From contig DLXW01000075.1 in NCBI GenBank assembly GCA_003448685.1, positions 1-7,645 of the forward strand: a DNA stretch of 7,645 bases. The letters run 5' to 3'. This DNA comes from Cyanothece sp. UBA12306. Its GTDB lineage: Bacteria > Cyanobacteriota > Cyanobacteriia > Cyanobacteriales > Microcystaceae. The translations under genes and the position numbers were made by a program. The number at the start of each line of letters is the position of its first letter. The stretch's first letter is position 1. Under the pieces are notes generated by a model, which made no database searches, had not been told where the DNA came from, and was given only the letters and a program-made list of their open reading frames with translations. Shown one piece after another: positions 1 to 6,401 of the stretch.

Positions 1-31
1 GTCCCCACCTATTCTGGTCTTCAGGTGAGCA

Positions 32-268
32 ATGACTAATATTTTGATAGTAGTGGCTGTGACTGTCATCAGCTTCATTGCGACTAATTTTGAAAATTTA
101 CTGCTTCTCATTGTGTTTTTGTCCAATTCTGTCCAGCCAAAATCTAGTGTGGCTTTAGGCTATCTGGTAGGAATGGCAATTATTGTTGGTTCTGCGAGAA
201 TACTTTCGTCGGTTTCGGATTTTGTACCGAGTCAATTTTTAGGACTACTAGGGTTAATTCCTTATTGA
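32..268 (+). pseudogene. Truncated CadD-like cadmium resistance transporter (N-terminal remnant)
   Basis: A 78-codon frame encodes a very hydrophobic protein with two or three membrane segments (roughly residues 3-32, 40-57 and 66-77). The stretch ATNFENLLLL near residues 17-26 and the end VPSQFLGLLGLIP (residues 65-77) resemble the CadD/cadmium resistance transporter family, whose members are about 190-200 residues long and export or sequester divalent cations at the membrane. Here TGA at 266-268 cuts the protein inside the LGLIP motif. The same frame stays open beyond it to TAG at 356-358, and its first residues (IKV) look like the next part of the family motif, which suggests decay by a small deletion or substitution. 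Everything C-terminal is missing even with read-through. The start has a good ribosome binding site (AGGTGAG, 23-29). Two frames are open from the window edge and end at 33-35 or 37-39, so an overlapping upstream gene is possible. Family assignment is from memory of CadD proteins. Confidence 0.6.
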
Positions 269-340
269 ATAAAAGTACGAAATCTGGGTTTTAAGGAAAG
301 TCAATTATCAGAAAAGTTAGGTCTAAAACCCTGCATTTTT

Positions 341-386
341 AAGACAAAAAATGTTTAGGAAGGGGCTTAAATCCCCTTTCCAAACA
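341..386 (-). terminator. Rho-independent terminator of dnaK
   Basis: Read on the minus strand, the arms TGTTTGGAAAGGGG (386-373) and CCCCTTCCTAAACA (365-352) form a 14-position stem with one G-U pair and one A-C mismatch, around a 7-nt loop. Six T residues follow (351-346), then GTCTT. This is the classic intrinsic terminator shape. It lies about 70 nt past the dnaK stop codon, in the direction of dnaK transcription. On the plus strand no T-run follows the stem, so it should act mainly on dnaK. Confidence 0.88.
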
Positions 387-455
387 CTACTTGAAAACTT
401 AGTTAATACGCTCCTTAAATCTAATTAACTAACCGAAATTAGGTCAAACAATTAG

Positions 456-2375
456 TTATTTAGTTTCCGAAAATTCGGCATCAATAACATCATCGCCGCC
501 ATCGGTAGAACCGCCAGAACTAGCACCTTCATCTCCACCAGGTGCAGTGCCATCGGGAGGAGTAGGTCCACCTGCTTGTTGATAGACATTAGTACCAATA
601 CTATAAAGAAGTTGTTGTAACTCTGGCAAAGCAGTTTTGATAGTTTCGTCGTCGTCTTTACCAATAGCTTCTCGGAGTTTACTAATCAATTCCTCAGCCT
701 TAGTTTTATCAGCAGCAGGTACTTTATCACCCAATTCTTTGAGTTGTTTATCTGCTTGGTAAACTAAGGAGTCAGCCTCATTTTTGCGGTCAATTTTTTC
801 TCGACGTTCCTTATCAGCAGTAGCATTAGCTTCCGCTTCATTAACCATACGCTCAACTTCAGTATCAGGTAAGGTAGAGGCCCCAGTAATACTAATTGAC
901 TGTTCTTTGCCTGTTCCCTTGTCCTTAGCTGTAACATTGAGGATACCATCAGCATTGATATCAAAGGTTACTTCAATTTGAGGAACACCACGGGGTGCAG
1001 GAGGAATACCATCAAGACGGAAAGTTCCTAAACTCTTGTTATCTCTCGACATTTCCCGTTCCCCTTGCAGGACACTAATTTCCACATTTGCTTGTCCATC
1101 TTGGGCAGTTGAAAAGACCTCAGATTTTTTGGTAGGAATAGTGGTATTACGGGGAATAATTTTGGTCATCACACCACCGAGAGTTTCTACCCCAAGGGAT
1201 AGAGGAGTTACATCAAGAAGTAAGATGTCTTTAACTTCTCCTGCTAAGACACCCCCTTGAATAGCTGCACCAACAGCAACCACTTCATCAGGGTTAACCC
1301 CTTGGTTAGGTTCTTTGTTTAAGATCTTTTTAACAACTTCTTGTACTGCGGGAATACGAGTAGAACCTCCCACTAAAACCACTTCATCAATATCACTATT
1401 GCTGAGTTTGGCATCCTTCATGGCATTTTGTACGGGAATGCCACAACGGTCAATTAAATCAGAACATAGTTCTTCAAATTTAGCTCGAGTGAGGGTGGTA
1501 TCAAGGTGTTTAGGGCCTTCTTGGGTAGCAGTGATAAAGGGAAGGTTAATTTCAGCTTGGGTAACGCCAGACAATTCGATTTTTGCCTTTTCTGCGGCTT
1601 CTGTGAGGCGTTGTAAGGCTTGTTTATCTTGTCTGAGGTCAACTCCTTCGTTTTTCTTAAAATCTTCTGCTAAGAAATCTACGATCTTTTTATCAAAGTC
1701 GTCTCCTCCAAGATGGGTATCTCCAGAAGTGGCCAAAACTTCAAATACTCCGTCCCCTACTTCGAGGATGGAAACGTCAAAAGTACCACCACCCAAGTCA
1801 AACACTAAGATAGTTTCATTACTCTTTTTATCTAACCCATAGGCCAAAGATGCGGCAGTAGGTTCGTTAATAATACGTTTTACTTCAATTCCGGCAATTT
1901 TACCCGCGTCTTTGGTGGCTTGACGTTGGGAGTCATTAAAATAAGCAGGAACGGTAATAACGGCTTCTGTAACGGTTTCTCCTAGGTATTTACTGGCATC
2001 ATCTAACAATTTGCGCAAAACCTGAGCAGAAATTTCTTCGGGTGCAAACTGTTTGCTTTGGGCCGGACAATCTAACTTAACGTTGCCATTGCCATCTTTG
2101 TCAACACGGTAAGATACTTCGGTGGTTTCGGTATTAACTTCGCTGTGTTTACGTCCGATGAAGCGTTTAACGGAATAAAAGGTATTTTCTGGGTTCATTA
2201 CCGCTTGACGCTTAGCAATTTGTCCTACTAAGCGATCGCCGTTTTTGGCATAAGCAACTACGGAAGGGGTGGTGCGAAAACCTTCTGCATTGGCAATAAC
2301 AGTGGGTTTTCCTCCTTCCATCACTGCCACACAAGAGTTGGTGGTTCCTAAGTCAATACCAACGATTTTTCCCAT
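456..2375 (-). CDS. dnaK: Chaperone protein DnaK (Hsp70, cyanobacterial DnaK2 type)
   Basis: A complete 639-residue Hsp70, the ATP-driven cytosolic chaperone that works with DnaJ proteins and GrpE in folding and heat-shock protection. Visible signatures: phosphate-binding IDLGTTNS (residues 7-14), the catalytic Lys equivalent at K70, [12 protein letters not shown] (191-202; T198 matches the E. coli T199 site), and [13 protein letters not shown] (332-344). The nucleotide-binding domain runs to about 383, the linker [11 protein letters not shown] spans 385-395, the beta-sandwich substrate domain about 396-507, and the helical lid about 508-598. A Gly/Pro/Ser-rich tail (601-626) leads to the acidic end [12 protein letters not shown]. 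Length and the start [10 protein letters not shown] fit the main housekeeping DnaK2 of cyanobacteria; assigning it as paralogue 2 is an inference from similarity. GGAGAA lies 8 nt before the ATG. It is divergent from the nitrilase-fold gene and monocistronic here, with its own terminator; no grpE or dnaJ is adjacent. Confidence 0.98.
   Translation of the reverse strand: MGKIVGIDLGTTNSCVAVMEGGKPTVIANAEGFRTTPSVVAYAKNGDRLVGQIAKRQAVMNPENTFYSVKRFIGRKHSEVNTETTEVSYRVDKDGNGNVKLDCPAQSKQFAPEEISAQVLRKLLDDASKYLGETVTEAVITVPAYFNDSQRQATKDAGKIAGIEVKRIINEPTAASLAYGLDKKSNETILVFDLGGGTFDVSILEVGDGVFEVLATSGDTHLGGDDFDKKIVDFLAEDFKKNEGVDLRQDKQALQRLTEAAEKAKIELSGVTQAEINLPFITATQEGPKHLDTTLTRAKFEELCSDLIDRCGIPVQNAMKDAKLSNSDIDEVVLVGGSTRIPAVQEVVKKILNKEPNQGVNPDEVVAVGAAIQGGVLAGEVKDILLLDVTPLSLGVETLGGVMTKIIPRNTTIPTKKSEVFSTAQDGQANVEISVLQGEREMSRDNKSLGTFRLDGIPPAPRGVPQIEVTFDINADGILNVTAKDKGTGKEQSISITGASTLPDTEVERMVNEAEANATADKERREKIDRKNEADSLVYQADKQLKELGDKVPAADKTKAEELISKLREAIGKDDDETIKTALPELQQLLYSIGTNVYQQAGGPTPPDGTAPGGDEGASSGGSTDGGDDVIDAEFSETK
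2232..2239. repeat. HIP1 octamer GCGATCGC
   Basis: Exact copy of the palindromic HIP1 octamer that is over-represented in many cyanobacterial genomes. It lies within the N-terminal coding part of dnaK and supports the cyanobacterial assignment. Confidence 0.9.
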
Positions 2376-2405
2376 ATTAATGCTTCTCCAAGGTAAATAT
2401 AAGGG
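2371..2405 (-). promoter_or_regulatory. dnaK ribosome binding site inside a start-codon hairpin
   Basis: On the minus strand the dnaK start region can fold as CCC-(UU bulge)-AUAUU pairing with AAUAU-GGG, where the second arm contains the AUG start codon. Inside, CUU and AAG can pair around GGAG, placing the Shine-Dalgarno sequence (GGAGAA, 2389-2384) at the apex. The outer stem is mostly A-U, so it would be weak and melt easily, as RNA thermometers do. The ribosome binding site itself is certain; the regulatory fold is an inference by eye with no energy calculation. Confidence 0.4.
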
Positions 2406-2566
2406 CTATGCGATGCTGAACTTTAATAAAAATCATCAATACATAGAATCATGTCAGTTCAGATACTTATATCTATAGTGAAGGTAATCGGTTAATCTTT
2501 GGTAGTGCAGTTTTCCGAACCTGGGATGATGGGTATATTTTTGCAGTCTCGTCTCTATTTGAGAAT

Positions 2567-2575
2567 TTAGCACTC
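2567..2575 (+). promoter_or_regulatory. Isolated CIRCE half-site (TTAGCACTC)
   Basis: TTAGCACTC is an exact match to the left arm of CIRCE, the operator bound by the heat-shock repressor HrcA (TTAGCACTC-N9-GAGTGCTAA). The expected right arm would lie at 2585-2593, but that position reads GAAGTCAGA, the start of the heptamer repeat array. It sits about 190 bp upstream of dnaK and 74 bp upstream of the nitrilase-fold gene. A half-site alone is unlikely to bind HrcA well. It may be a relic or a coincidence. Confidence 0.3.
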
Positions 2576-2576
2576 G

Positions 2577-2609
2577 GAAGTTAGGAAGTCAGAAGTCAGA
2601 AGTCAGAAG
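2577..2609 (+). repeat. Heptamer short tandem repeat (GAAGTCA)n
   Basis: Three perfect GAAGTCA units (2585-2605) are followed by a partial unit GAAG. A degenerate unit GAAGTTA (2577-2583) precedes them, separated by one extra G. Short tandemly repeated heptamers in intergenic DNA are a familiar feature of cyanobacterial genomes. The array lies in the divergent region, 40 bp before the nitrilase-fold start codon, so changes in copy number could shift spacing between promoter and gene. Confidence 0.85.
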
Positions 2610-2648
2610 ATTGTTTTATGATTTGAATTGTTAAAGTCAAAAAATTTT

Positions 2649-3692
2649 ATGGAAAATCAGGCTCAACAGTTAGATTCATTTATCGCTTTATCTCTACAAG
2701 TTACCTGCCATGCAGTTAATCAGTCCAAAAATCGTGATGAGGCGCGATCGCTAATCAAAAAAACCATCGCTCGTATCGGACAACAAATTGCTGCAGCTAA
2801 GGCTTTTATTGGCTCTAATTGTCGTCTGGTTCTGCTTCCTGAATACGTATTGACCAGTTTTCCTCAAGGAGAGTCGATCGCTGTTTGGTCACAAAAGGCT
2901 GCTTTGGAGATGTCTGATCCTCTGTATGATGATCTAGCTAATATTGCGGTTAAACATCAAATTTTTTTAGCCGGAAATGCCTATGAAAATGATCCGAACT
3001 TTCCCCATTTATACTTCCAAAATTGTTTTATTTTTGCTCCTAGCGGTAACATGGTGTTGCGCTACCGACGACTTAATTCCCTGTTTTCTCCCACCCCTCA
3101 CGATGTTTTAGACCGCTATTTGGAATTATATGGTATTGAAGGAATTTTTCCAGTGGCAAAAACTTCTATTGGTAATTTAGCAGCGATCGCCTCTGATGAA
3201 ATTCTTTTTCCTGAAGTTGCTCGTTGTTTGGCTATGAGGGGAGCAGAAATTTTCCTCCATCCTACCTCAGAAATTTATGGTAACGCCCGATCTCCAAAAG
3301 AAGCGGCTAAAACTTGTCGCGCAGTAGAAAATATGGCCTATATTATCTCTTGCAATACAGCCGGAATTGTAGGAACTGCTATTGCTTCTTCTTCGGTGGA
3401 TGGGGGATCAAAAATTATTGACTATCGAGGTTTAGTTTTGTCCGAAACTGATACCGGAGAAAGTATAGCTGCTTATGCTGATATTGATCTCCATTCCCTA
3501 CGACGCTATCGTCGTCAGTCGGGTATGAAAAATCTCTTAGCGCGTCATCGTTCGCAGATCTATACTTTAGGGTATGATAATTCCCATTTTTATCCTGCTA
3601 ATACTATGGTCAATGGTACAATTGAAAGACAACATTTTGTTAATAATCAACAAAGCACTATTGAACGTTTATCCGAATTAGGAATAATTTAA
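2649..3692 (+). CDS. Nitrilase-superfamily (carbon-nitrogen hydrolase) protein with substituted catalytic residues
   Basis: A 347-residue cytosolic protein with the nitrilase/aliphatic-amidase fold. Landmarks in order: LVLLPEYVLTSFP (60-72) with the expected catalytic Glu65; IFLAGNAYEN (105-114); a beta-strand and loop ending VLRYRRLNSLFSP (136-148); GNLAAIASDEILFPEVAR (175-192); GAEIFLHPTSE (198-208); and ENMAYIISCNTAG (227-239). Family members use Glu-Lys-Cys to cleave amides or nitriles. Here the YRK lysine position is Arg141, and the cysteine of the I-x-C-D-D/E-x-x-[FY]-P-E pattern is Ser182 (TCT). Activity may therefore be lost or changed, although the fold looks intact. The start was set at ATG 2649. 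A TTG at 2628 would add seven residues, but neither start has a clear Shine-Dalgarno sequence. It is the first gene of a tight run with two glycosyltransferases, the next starting 23 nt after its stop. The substrate is unknown. Confidence 0.85.
   Translation: MENQAQQLDSFIALSLQVTCHAVNQSKNRDEARSLIKKTIARIGQQIAAAKAFIGSNCRLVLLPEYVLTSFPQGESIAVWSQKAALEMSDPLYDDLANIAVKHQIFLAGNAYENDPNFPHLYFQNCFIFAPSGNMVLRYRRLNSLFSPTPHDVLDRYLELYGIEGIFPVAKTSIGNLAAIASDEILFPEVARCLAMRGAEIFLHPTSEIYGNARSPKEAAKTCRAVENMAYIISCNTAGIVGTAIASSSVDGGSKIIDYRGLVLSETDTGESIAAYADIDLHSLRRYRRQSGMKNLLARHRSQIYTLGYDNSHFYPANTMVNGTIERQHFVNNQQSTIERLSELGII
2744..2751. repeat. HIP1 octamer GCGATCGC
   Basis: Exact HIP1 palindrome within the 5' part of the nitrilase-fold gene. 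No copies occur in the two glycosyltransferase genes downstream. Confidence 0.9.
3183..3190. repeat. HIP1 octamer GCGATCGC beside the catalytic-position codon
   Basis: Exact HIP1 palindrome in the nitrilase-fold gene. It encodes the residues just before Ser182, whose TCT codon (3192-3194) stands where the family has its catalytic cysteine codon. Confidence 0.9.
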
Positions 3693-3715
3693 AGTAACTT
3701 TATACTGATAATAAA

Positions 3716-4684
3716 ATGTCTAAACCTATTCTCTCTATTATTAGTCCCACCAGGGAAAATTTTTCAGACCATTGGATTACTGAGCTATTGAAGGTTAAAG
3801 GAGAAGTTGAATTTATTTTAGTTCATCCCCCTGGGATGGAAAAGTATCCTCTTGATGAGCCTCGATTAAAGCAAATTAATAGTGTTTTTAGGGGGGAAAT
3901 TTTTCAAAGAATGACCGCTTTGATTAATGCTTCTGGTCAATATGTTTTAAGTATTAATTGTGATGAATATCTCAACCCAGAAATACTAGAATTTGTTCTT
4001 CGCTATTTTAAAAGATTTCCTGACAGTTGGGTTTTAAGATTGATTAAAAAGAGCTTTGTTTTTGGAGATAAAGAAGGTTTGTCAAGTCCTTGGAGTGATA
4101 TTCCTAATCTTGAAGAAATTGAAATTTATCAATATAGTAAATCTGGTAAAAAACTGGGGGATAAAGATGATTTTTATTTACAAGAAATTCCCATTGCTCC
4201 TGTAGATAACAAATTCAATCCCTTATGTTTTTTTAGTATCAGAAAAGATCATCATGGACGACATACAGAAAATTTTGACAAAAAAATTTGGAAAAATACA
4301 ATTGTTCAGGAATCTGTGCAAGATATTATTGAAACAATGAAGATCGAGCCAATTGTTAAGTATGTTCCTTTTTGGTGTCTTGATCGACTTTTAGGCTTAT
4401 TTATTCAAGCTAAATTTTATCAAAAAGGACAAATAATTGGCCATCTTTTACCATTTCCTGAACAAATTCGAGATGAAGAAAATCCCCCTGAATTTGCTAG
4501 AACTAAACGGTTTTATGTCTTTGCTGAAATGTTACTATTGAAGCGATTTCCCCAATACGGCTATTTCTGGAATTTAATTATTGCTCAATTGGTAGAAATA
4601 CCCATTAGAGCCGTTTTATCTATTCAACGAAAATTATCCCATCTCTTCAAAAATTCTCAACCTATTAAGTCTGTTAAACAATAA
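3716..4684 (+). CDS. GT-A-fold (family 2-like) glycosyltransferase
   Basis: A 322-residue protein that begins PILSIISPTRE, the first strand of a Rossmann-like GT-A domain, with VEFILVHPPG as the next strand (31-40). The segment QYVLSINCDEYLNPEIL (75-91) matches the metal- and nucleotide-sugar-binding DxD region, but reads N-x-D-E (Asn81, Asp83, Glu84) rather than D-x-D. A second conspicuous block is FFSIRKDHHGRHTENFDKK (172-190), possibly acceptor or catalytic residues. No signal peptide or obvious membrane helix is present; the C-terminus (285-310) is amphipathic or hydrophobic and ends basic, so peripheral membrane binding is possible. It probably transfers a sugar in glycan or exopolysaccharide synthesis; donor and acceptor are unknown. 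It is 23 nt after the nitrilase-fold gene and 39 nt before the next glycosyltransferase. Its GC content is visibly lower than that of dnaK or hemF. It lacks a clear Shine-Dalgarno sequence. Confidence 0.72.
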   Translation: MSKPILSIISPTRENFSDHWITELLKVKGEVEFILVHPPGMEKYPLDEPRLKQINSVFRGEIFQRMTALINASGQYVLSINCDEYLNPEILEFVLRYFKRFPDSWVLRLIKKSFVFGDKEGLSSPWSDIPNLEEIEIYQYSKSGKKLGDKDDFYLQEIPIAPVDNKFNPLCFFSIRKDHHGRHTENFDKKIWKNTIVQESVQDIIETMKIEPIVKYVPFWCLDRLLGLFIQAKFYQKGQIIGHLLPFPEQIRDEENPPEFARTKRFYVFAEMLLLKRFPQYGYFWNLIIAQLVEIPIRAVLSIQRKLSHLFKNSQPIKSVKQ

Positions 4685-4723
4685 ATTTTATCTAAATAAA
4701 TTGAAAAAAAGAGAAATAAAAAA

Positions 4724-5704
4724 ATGAATTACATCAATATAATATCAATAGATAATCAACATGGGTTAACAAGATGTAGTTTGATTTTAGCTGAAGTTTT
4801 ACGTAAAGCAGGTTTCCGAGTTTCTTTTTTCAAAGTAGGACATTCTTCTCTAGAACATAAAATACATCGAATTAGCACATATTTAGAGAAATTTGCCAGT
4901 AATTTCTTTAGGAAAAGACCCCCCTATGATATTAATATTTTTATACAAGATATTATACCAGCTTGGTTCCCCTATGCACGAGTCAATTGTTTGCTTCCCA
5001 TGCCTGAATGGTTTGCAGAAAATTCACTTTCTTTATTACCACAAATAGATTACGTTTTATGCTGCACCAAATTAACTCAAGAAATTTTTGATAAATTAGG
5101 TTGTAAAACAGAATTTACTAGCTTTAGTAGTGTCGATCAATTTAATCCTAAATATACTAAAGATTATGATAAAATTTTTCATTTAGCAGGAAGTAATGCC
5201 TCACAAAAGGGAACTAAAACCCTAATTGAAGTTTGGTCAAAGCATCCTGAATGGCCGGTATTAACAATTAGACAACAGGCTAAATCTTTTCATGTTCGAG
5301 CTAAAAATATTGAATATATTACTCAATTTTTAGAACCTGAAATTCTAATAGAATATCAAAATAATTCTGGGGTACATCTGTGTCCTTCAGAAGTCGAAGG
5401 TTTTGGACATTATATCGTTGAAGCAATGACCACTAAAGCTGTGGTTATAACGACTGATGCCCCACCAATGAATGAACTAATCTCTCCTGAGAGGGGAAAA
5501 TTAGCTCAGTATAGAGGGACAGAAAAACTAAGATTAGGAACCAAGTATTATGTTGATCCTGAATCTTTAGAACAAAAAATAGAGGAAGTTTTAGGGATGG
5601 ATTATCAAACCAAACAACAGTTAGGGGAAAATGCCAGGAAATGGTATCTAGAAAATGATCAATTTTTCCGTCAGAAAATCGTCGAAATTCTCAGACATTT
5701 ATGA
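4724..5704 (+). CDS. GT-B-fold glycosyltransferase (family 1/4 type)
   Basis: A 326-residue protein with a two-domain GT-B layout. The C-terminal donor domain is clear: HLAGSNASQKGTKTLIEVW (153-171), with the KGT loop and a following HPEWPVLTI, then CPSEVEGFGHYIVEAM (220-235), which contains the E-x7-E pair Glu225/Glu233 of retaining GT4-type enzymes, and VVITTDAPPMNEL (240-252), which contacts the nucleotide sugar. The N-terminal domain begins INIISIDNQHGLTRCSLILAEVLRKAGFRVSFF, with a single Gly where many relatives have a GG loop. No membrane segment is seen; it is probably cytosolic and transfers a sugar from a nucleotide donor onto a lipid, glycan or protein acceptor. It lies 39 nt after the GT-A gene in AT-rich DNA with only a weak AAAGAGAA-type ribosome binding site. 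Its last codon and stop overlap the stop of the convergent thioesterase gene. Donor and acceptor cannot be read from the sequence. Confidence 0.82.
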   Translation: MNYINIISIDNQHGLTRCSLILAEVLRKAGFRVSFFKVGHSSLEHKIHRISTYLEKFASNFFRKRPPYDINIFIQDIIPAWFPYARVNCLLPMPEWFAENSLSLLPQIDYVLCCTKLTQEIFDKLGCKTEFTSFSSVDQFNPKYTKDYDKIFHLAGSNASQKGTKTLIEVWSKHPEWPVLTIRQQAKSFHVRAKNIEYITQFLEPEILIEYQNNSGVHLCPSEVEGFGHYIVEAMTTKAVVITTDAPPMNELISPERGKLAQYRGTEKLRLGTKYYVDPESLEQKIEEVLGMDYQTKQQLGENARKWYLENDQFFRQKIVEILRHL

Positions 5705-6196
5705 TTGAATTAATTTCACCAAAATATCTTGGACGGCAGGGGGAAGCTGACGCATAATTTTTCCCTTTTCGAGATCGATGGCCACTAAAGTTACTTTTCC
5801 ACTAACATACAATTCTTTAGCATTAGGGGAATCAATCCGATAATCAAAATTGAGCCGTACCCCCGCTATTTCATTCATGCGAGTTTTAACAATGATTTCC
5901 TGTCCTAATCGTATTGCTTGATGATAGCGCAAAGATAATTCAACTACAGGGAGATCACAGCCTAATTTGACTAATTCGGCGAAATCAATCCCCATTGATT
6001 GCCAATAATCGACTCTGGCTGATTCCATCCAAGTTAGATAGGTTCCATGCCACACTGCACCTGAGTAATCAGTATGATGGGGTTGGACTTTGATCGGGTA
6101 TTCAAACCATTGCTCAGTGGTGGCTTTAAGGGCAGTTTTAGGGGTAATTGCACCTGTTGGGGGTAATTGGGGTTGGGATTGTGAAGACACGCTCAT
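5699..6196 (-). CDS. Acyl-CoA thioesterase, 4HBT/YbgC-like hotdog fold
   Basis: A 165-residue protein that hydrolyses an acyl-CoA or related thioester in the cytosol; its exact substrate is unknown. The hotdog core starts near residue 30 with WFEYPIKVQPHHTDYSGAVWHGTYLTWMESARVDY (30-64). This includes the family's catalytic Asp (Asp43) in HHTDYSGAVWHG and the long helix that follows. Strands LPVVELSLRYHQAI (82-95), EIIVKTRM (100-107) and RLNFDYRI (114-121) complete the fold. About 29 Ser/Gln/Pro/Thr-rich residues precede it, longer than usual and probably disordered. ATG at 6196 was preferred over an in-frame TTG at 6208, which would add four residues. It overlaps the convergent glycosyltransferase by 6 bp and is divergent from hemF. 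A role in quinone synthesis (DHNA-CoA hydrolysis) is conceivable for this fold, but nothing here shows it. Confidence 0.85.
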   Translation of the reverse strand: MSVSSQSQPQLPPTGAITPKTALKATTEQWFEYPIKVQPHHTDYSGAVWHGTYLTWMESARVDYWQSMGIDFAELVKLGCDLPVVELSLRYHQAIRLGQEIIVKTRMNEIAGVRLNFDYRIDSPNAKELYVSGKVTLVAIDLEKGKIMRQLPPAVQDILVKLIQS

Positions 6197-6276
6197 AGCA
6201 CTTTTCAATTGGGTGTATCAGTATTTCGGTTGAGTGAATGTTGGGAGTGTGGGAAGTTAAACGATATTTAAGGTTC

Positions 6277-6304
6277 AATCTATGCAAATGAAAATTACTA
6301 TCAA
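6277..6304 (-). promoter_or_regulatory. Candidate sigma-70-type promoter for the thioesterase gene
   Basis: On the minus strand TTGATA (6304-6299) and TAGATT (6282-6277) are separated by 16 bp. They match 5 of 6 and 4 of 6 positions of the -35 and -10 consensus. The implied start of transcription would give a leader of about 75 nt. In AT-rich DNA such matches occur often by chance. Confidence 0.28.
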
Positions 6305-6373
6305 TTAACTCAAATTACTAATATAAGCTATTTTAAGTTGAAAATAATCAGAAACAAGAGGAATCAAAGGTGA

Positions 6374-6401
6374 TTGACTTCCACTAAAATATTAAGATAC
6401 T
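6374..6401 (+). promoter_or_regulatory. Candidate sigma-70-type promoter for hemF
   Basis: TTGACT (6374-6379) and GATACT (6396-6401) are separated by 16 bp and match 5 of 6 and 4 of 6 consensus positions. Transcription would begin near 6408, giving a leader of about 105 nt that contains the hairpin at 6451-6485. This is supported only by consensus matching. Confidence 0.3.

Noticed and set aside
399..432. Inverted repeat TTAGTTAAT/ATTAACTAA between the dnaK stop and its terminator
   Set aside because: All A/T-rich 9-bp arms with a 16-nt loop in an AT-rich tract; likely chance and overshadowed by the strong terminator beside it.
467..478. Short palindrome CCGAA-AA-TTCGG at the 3' end of dnaK
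   Set aside because: It lies in coding sequence, has a 2-nt loop too small for a hairpin, and has no other support.
452..1642. Minus-strand frames of 62-70 codons (452-664, 764-964, 1454-1642) within dnaK
   Set aside because: They are out-of-frame shadows of dnaK with no recognisable product.
1315..1842. A 175-codon open frame on the plus strand, antisense to dnaK (and shorter ones at 784-981, 1036-1260 and 2269-2478)
   Set aside because: Long antisense frames opposite dnaK are a common by-product of its codon bias; the translation is Ser/Thr-rich with no domain, and no ribosome binding site or spacing supports a gene.
2471..2539. Minus-strand TATAGAT (2477-2471) and plus-strand TATATT (2534-2539) as -10 elements for dnaK and the nitrilase-like gene
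   Set aside because: Neither has a good -35 at proper spacing; such hexamers are frequent in AT-rich intergenic DNA.
2628..2648. TTG start for the nitrilase-like gene, adding seven residues
   Set aside because: No Shine-Dalgarno sequence before it and the added residues are not part of the fold; the ATG at 2649 is simpler, though the choice is not certain.
6197..6208. TTG start for the thioesterase, adding four residues
   Set aside because: An ATG lies 12 nt downstream and the extra residues extend an already non-conserved, disordered-looking N-terminus.
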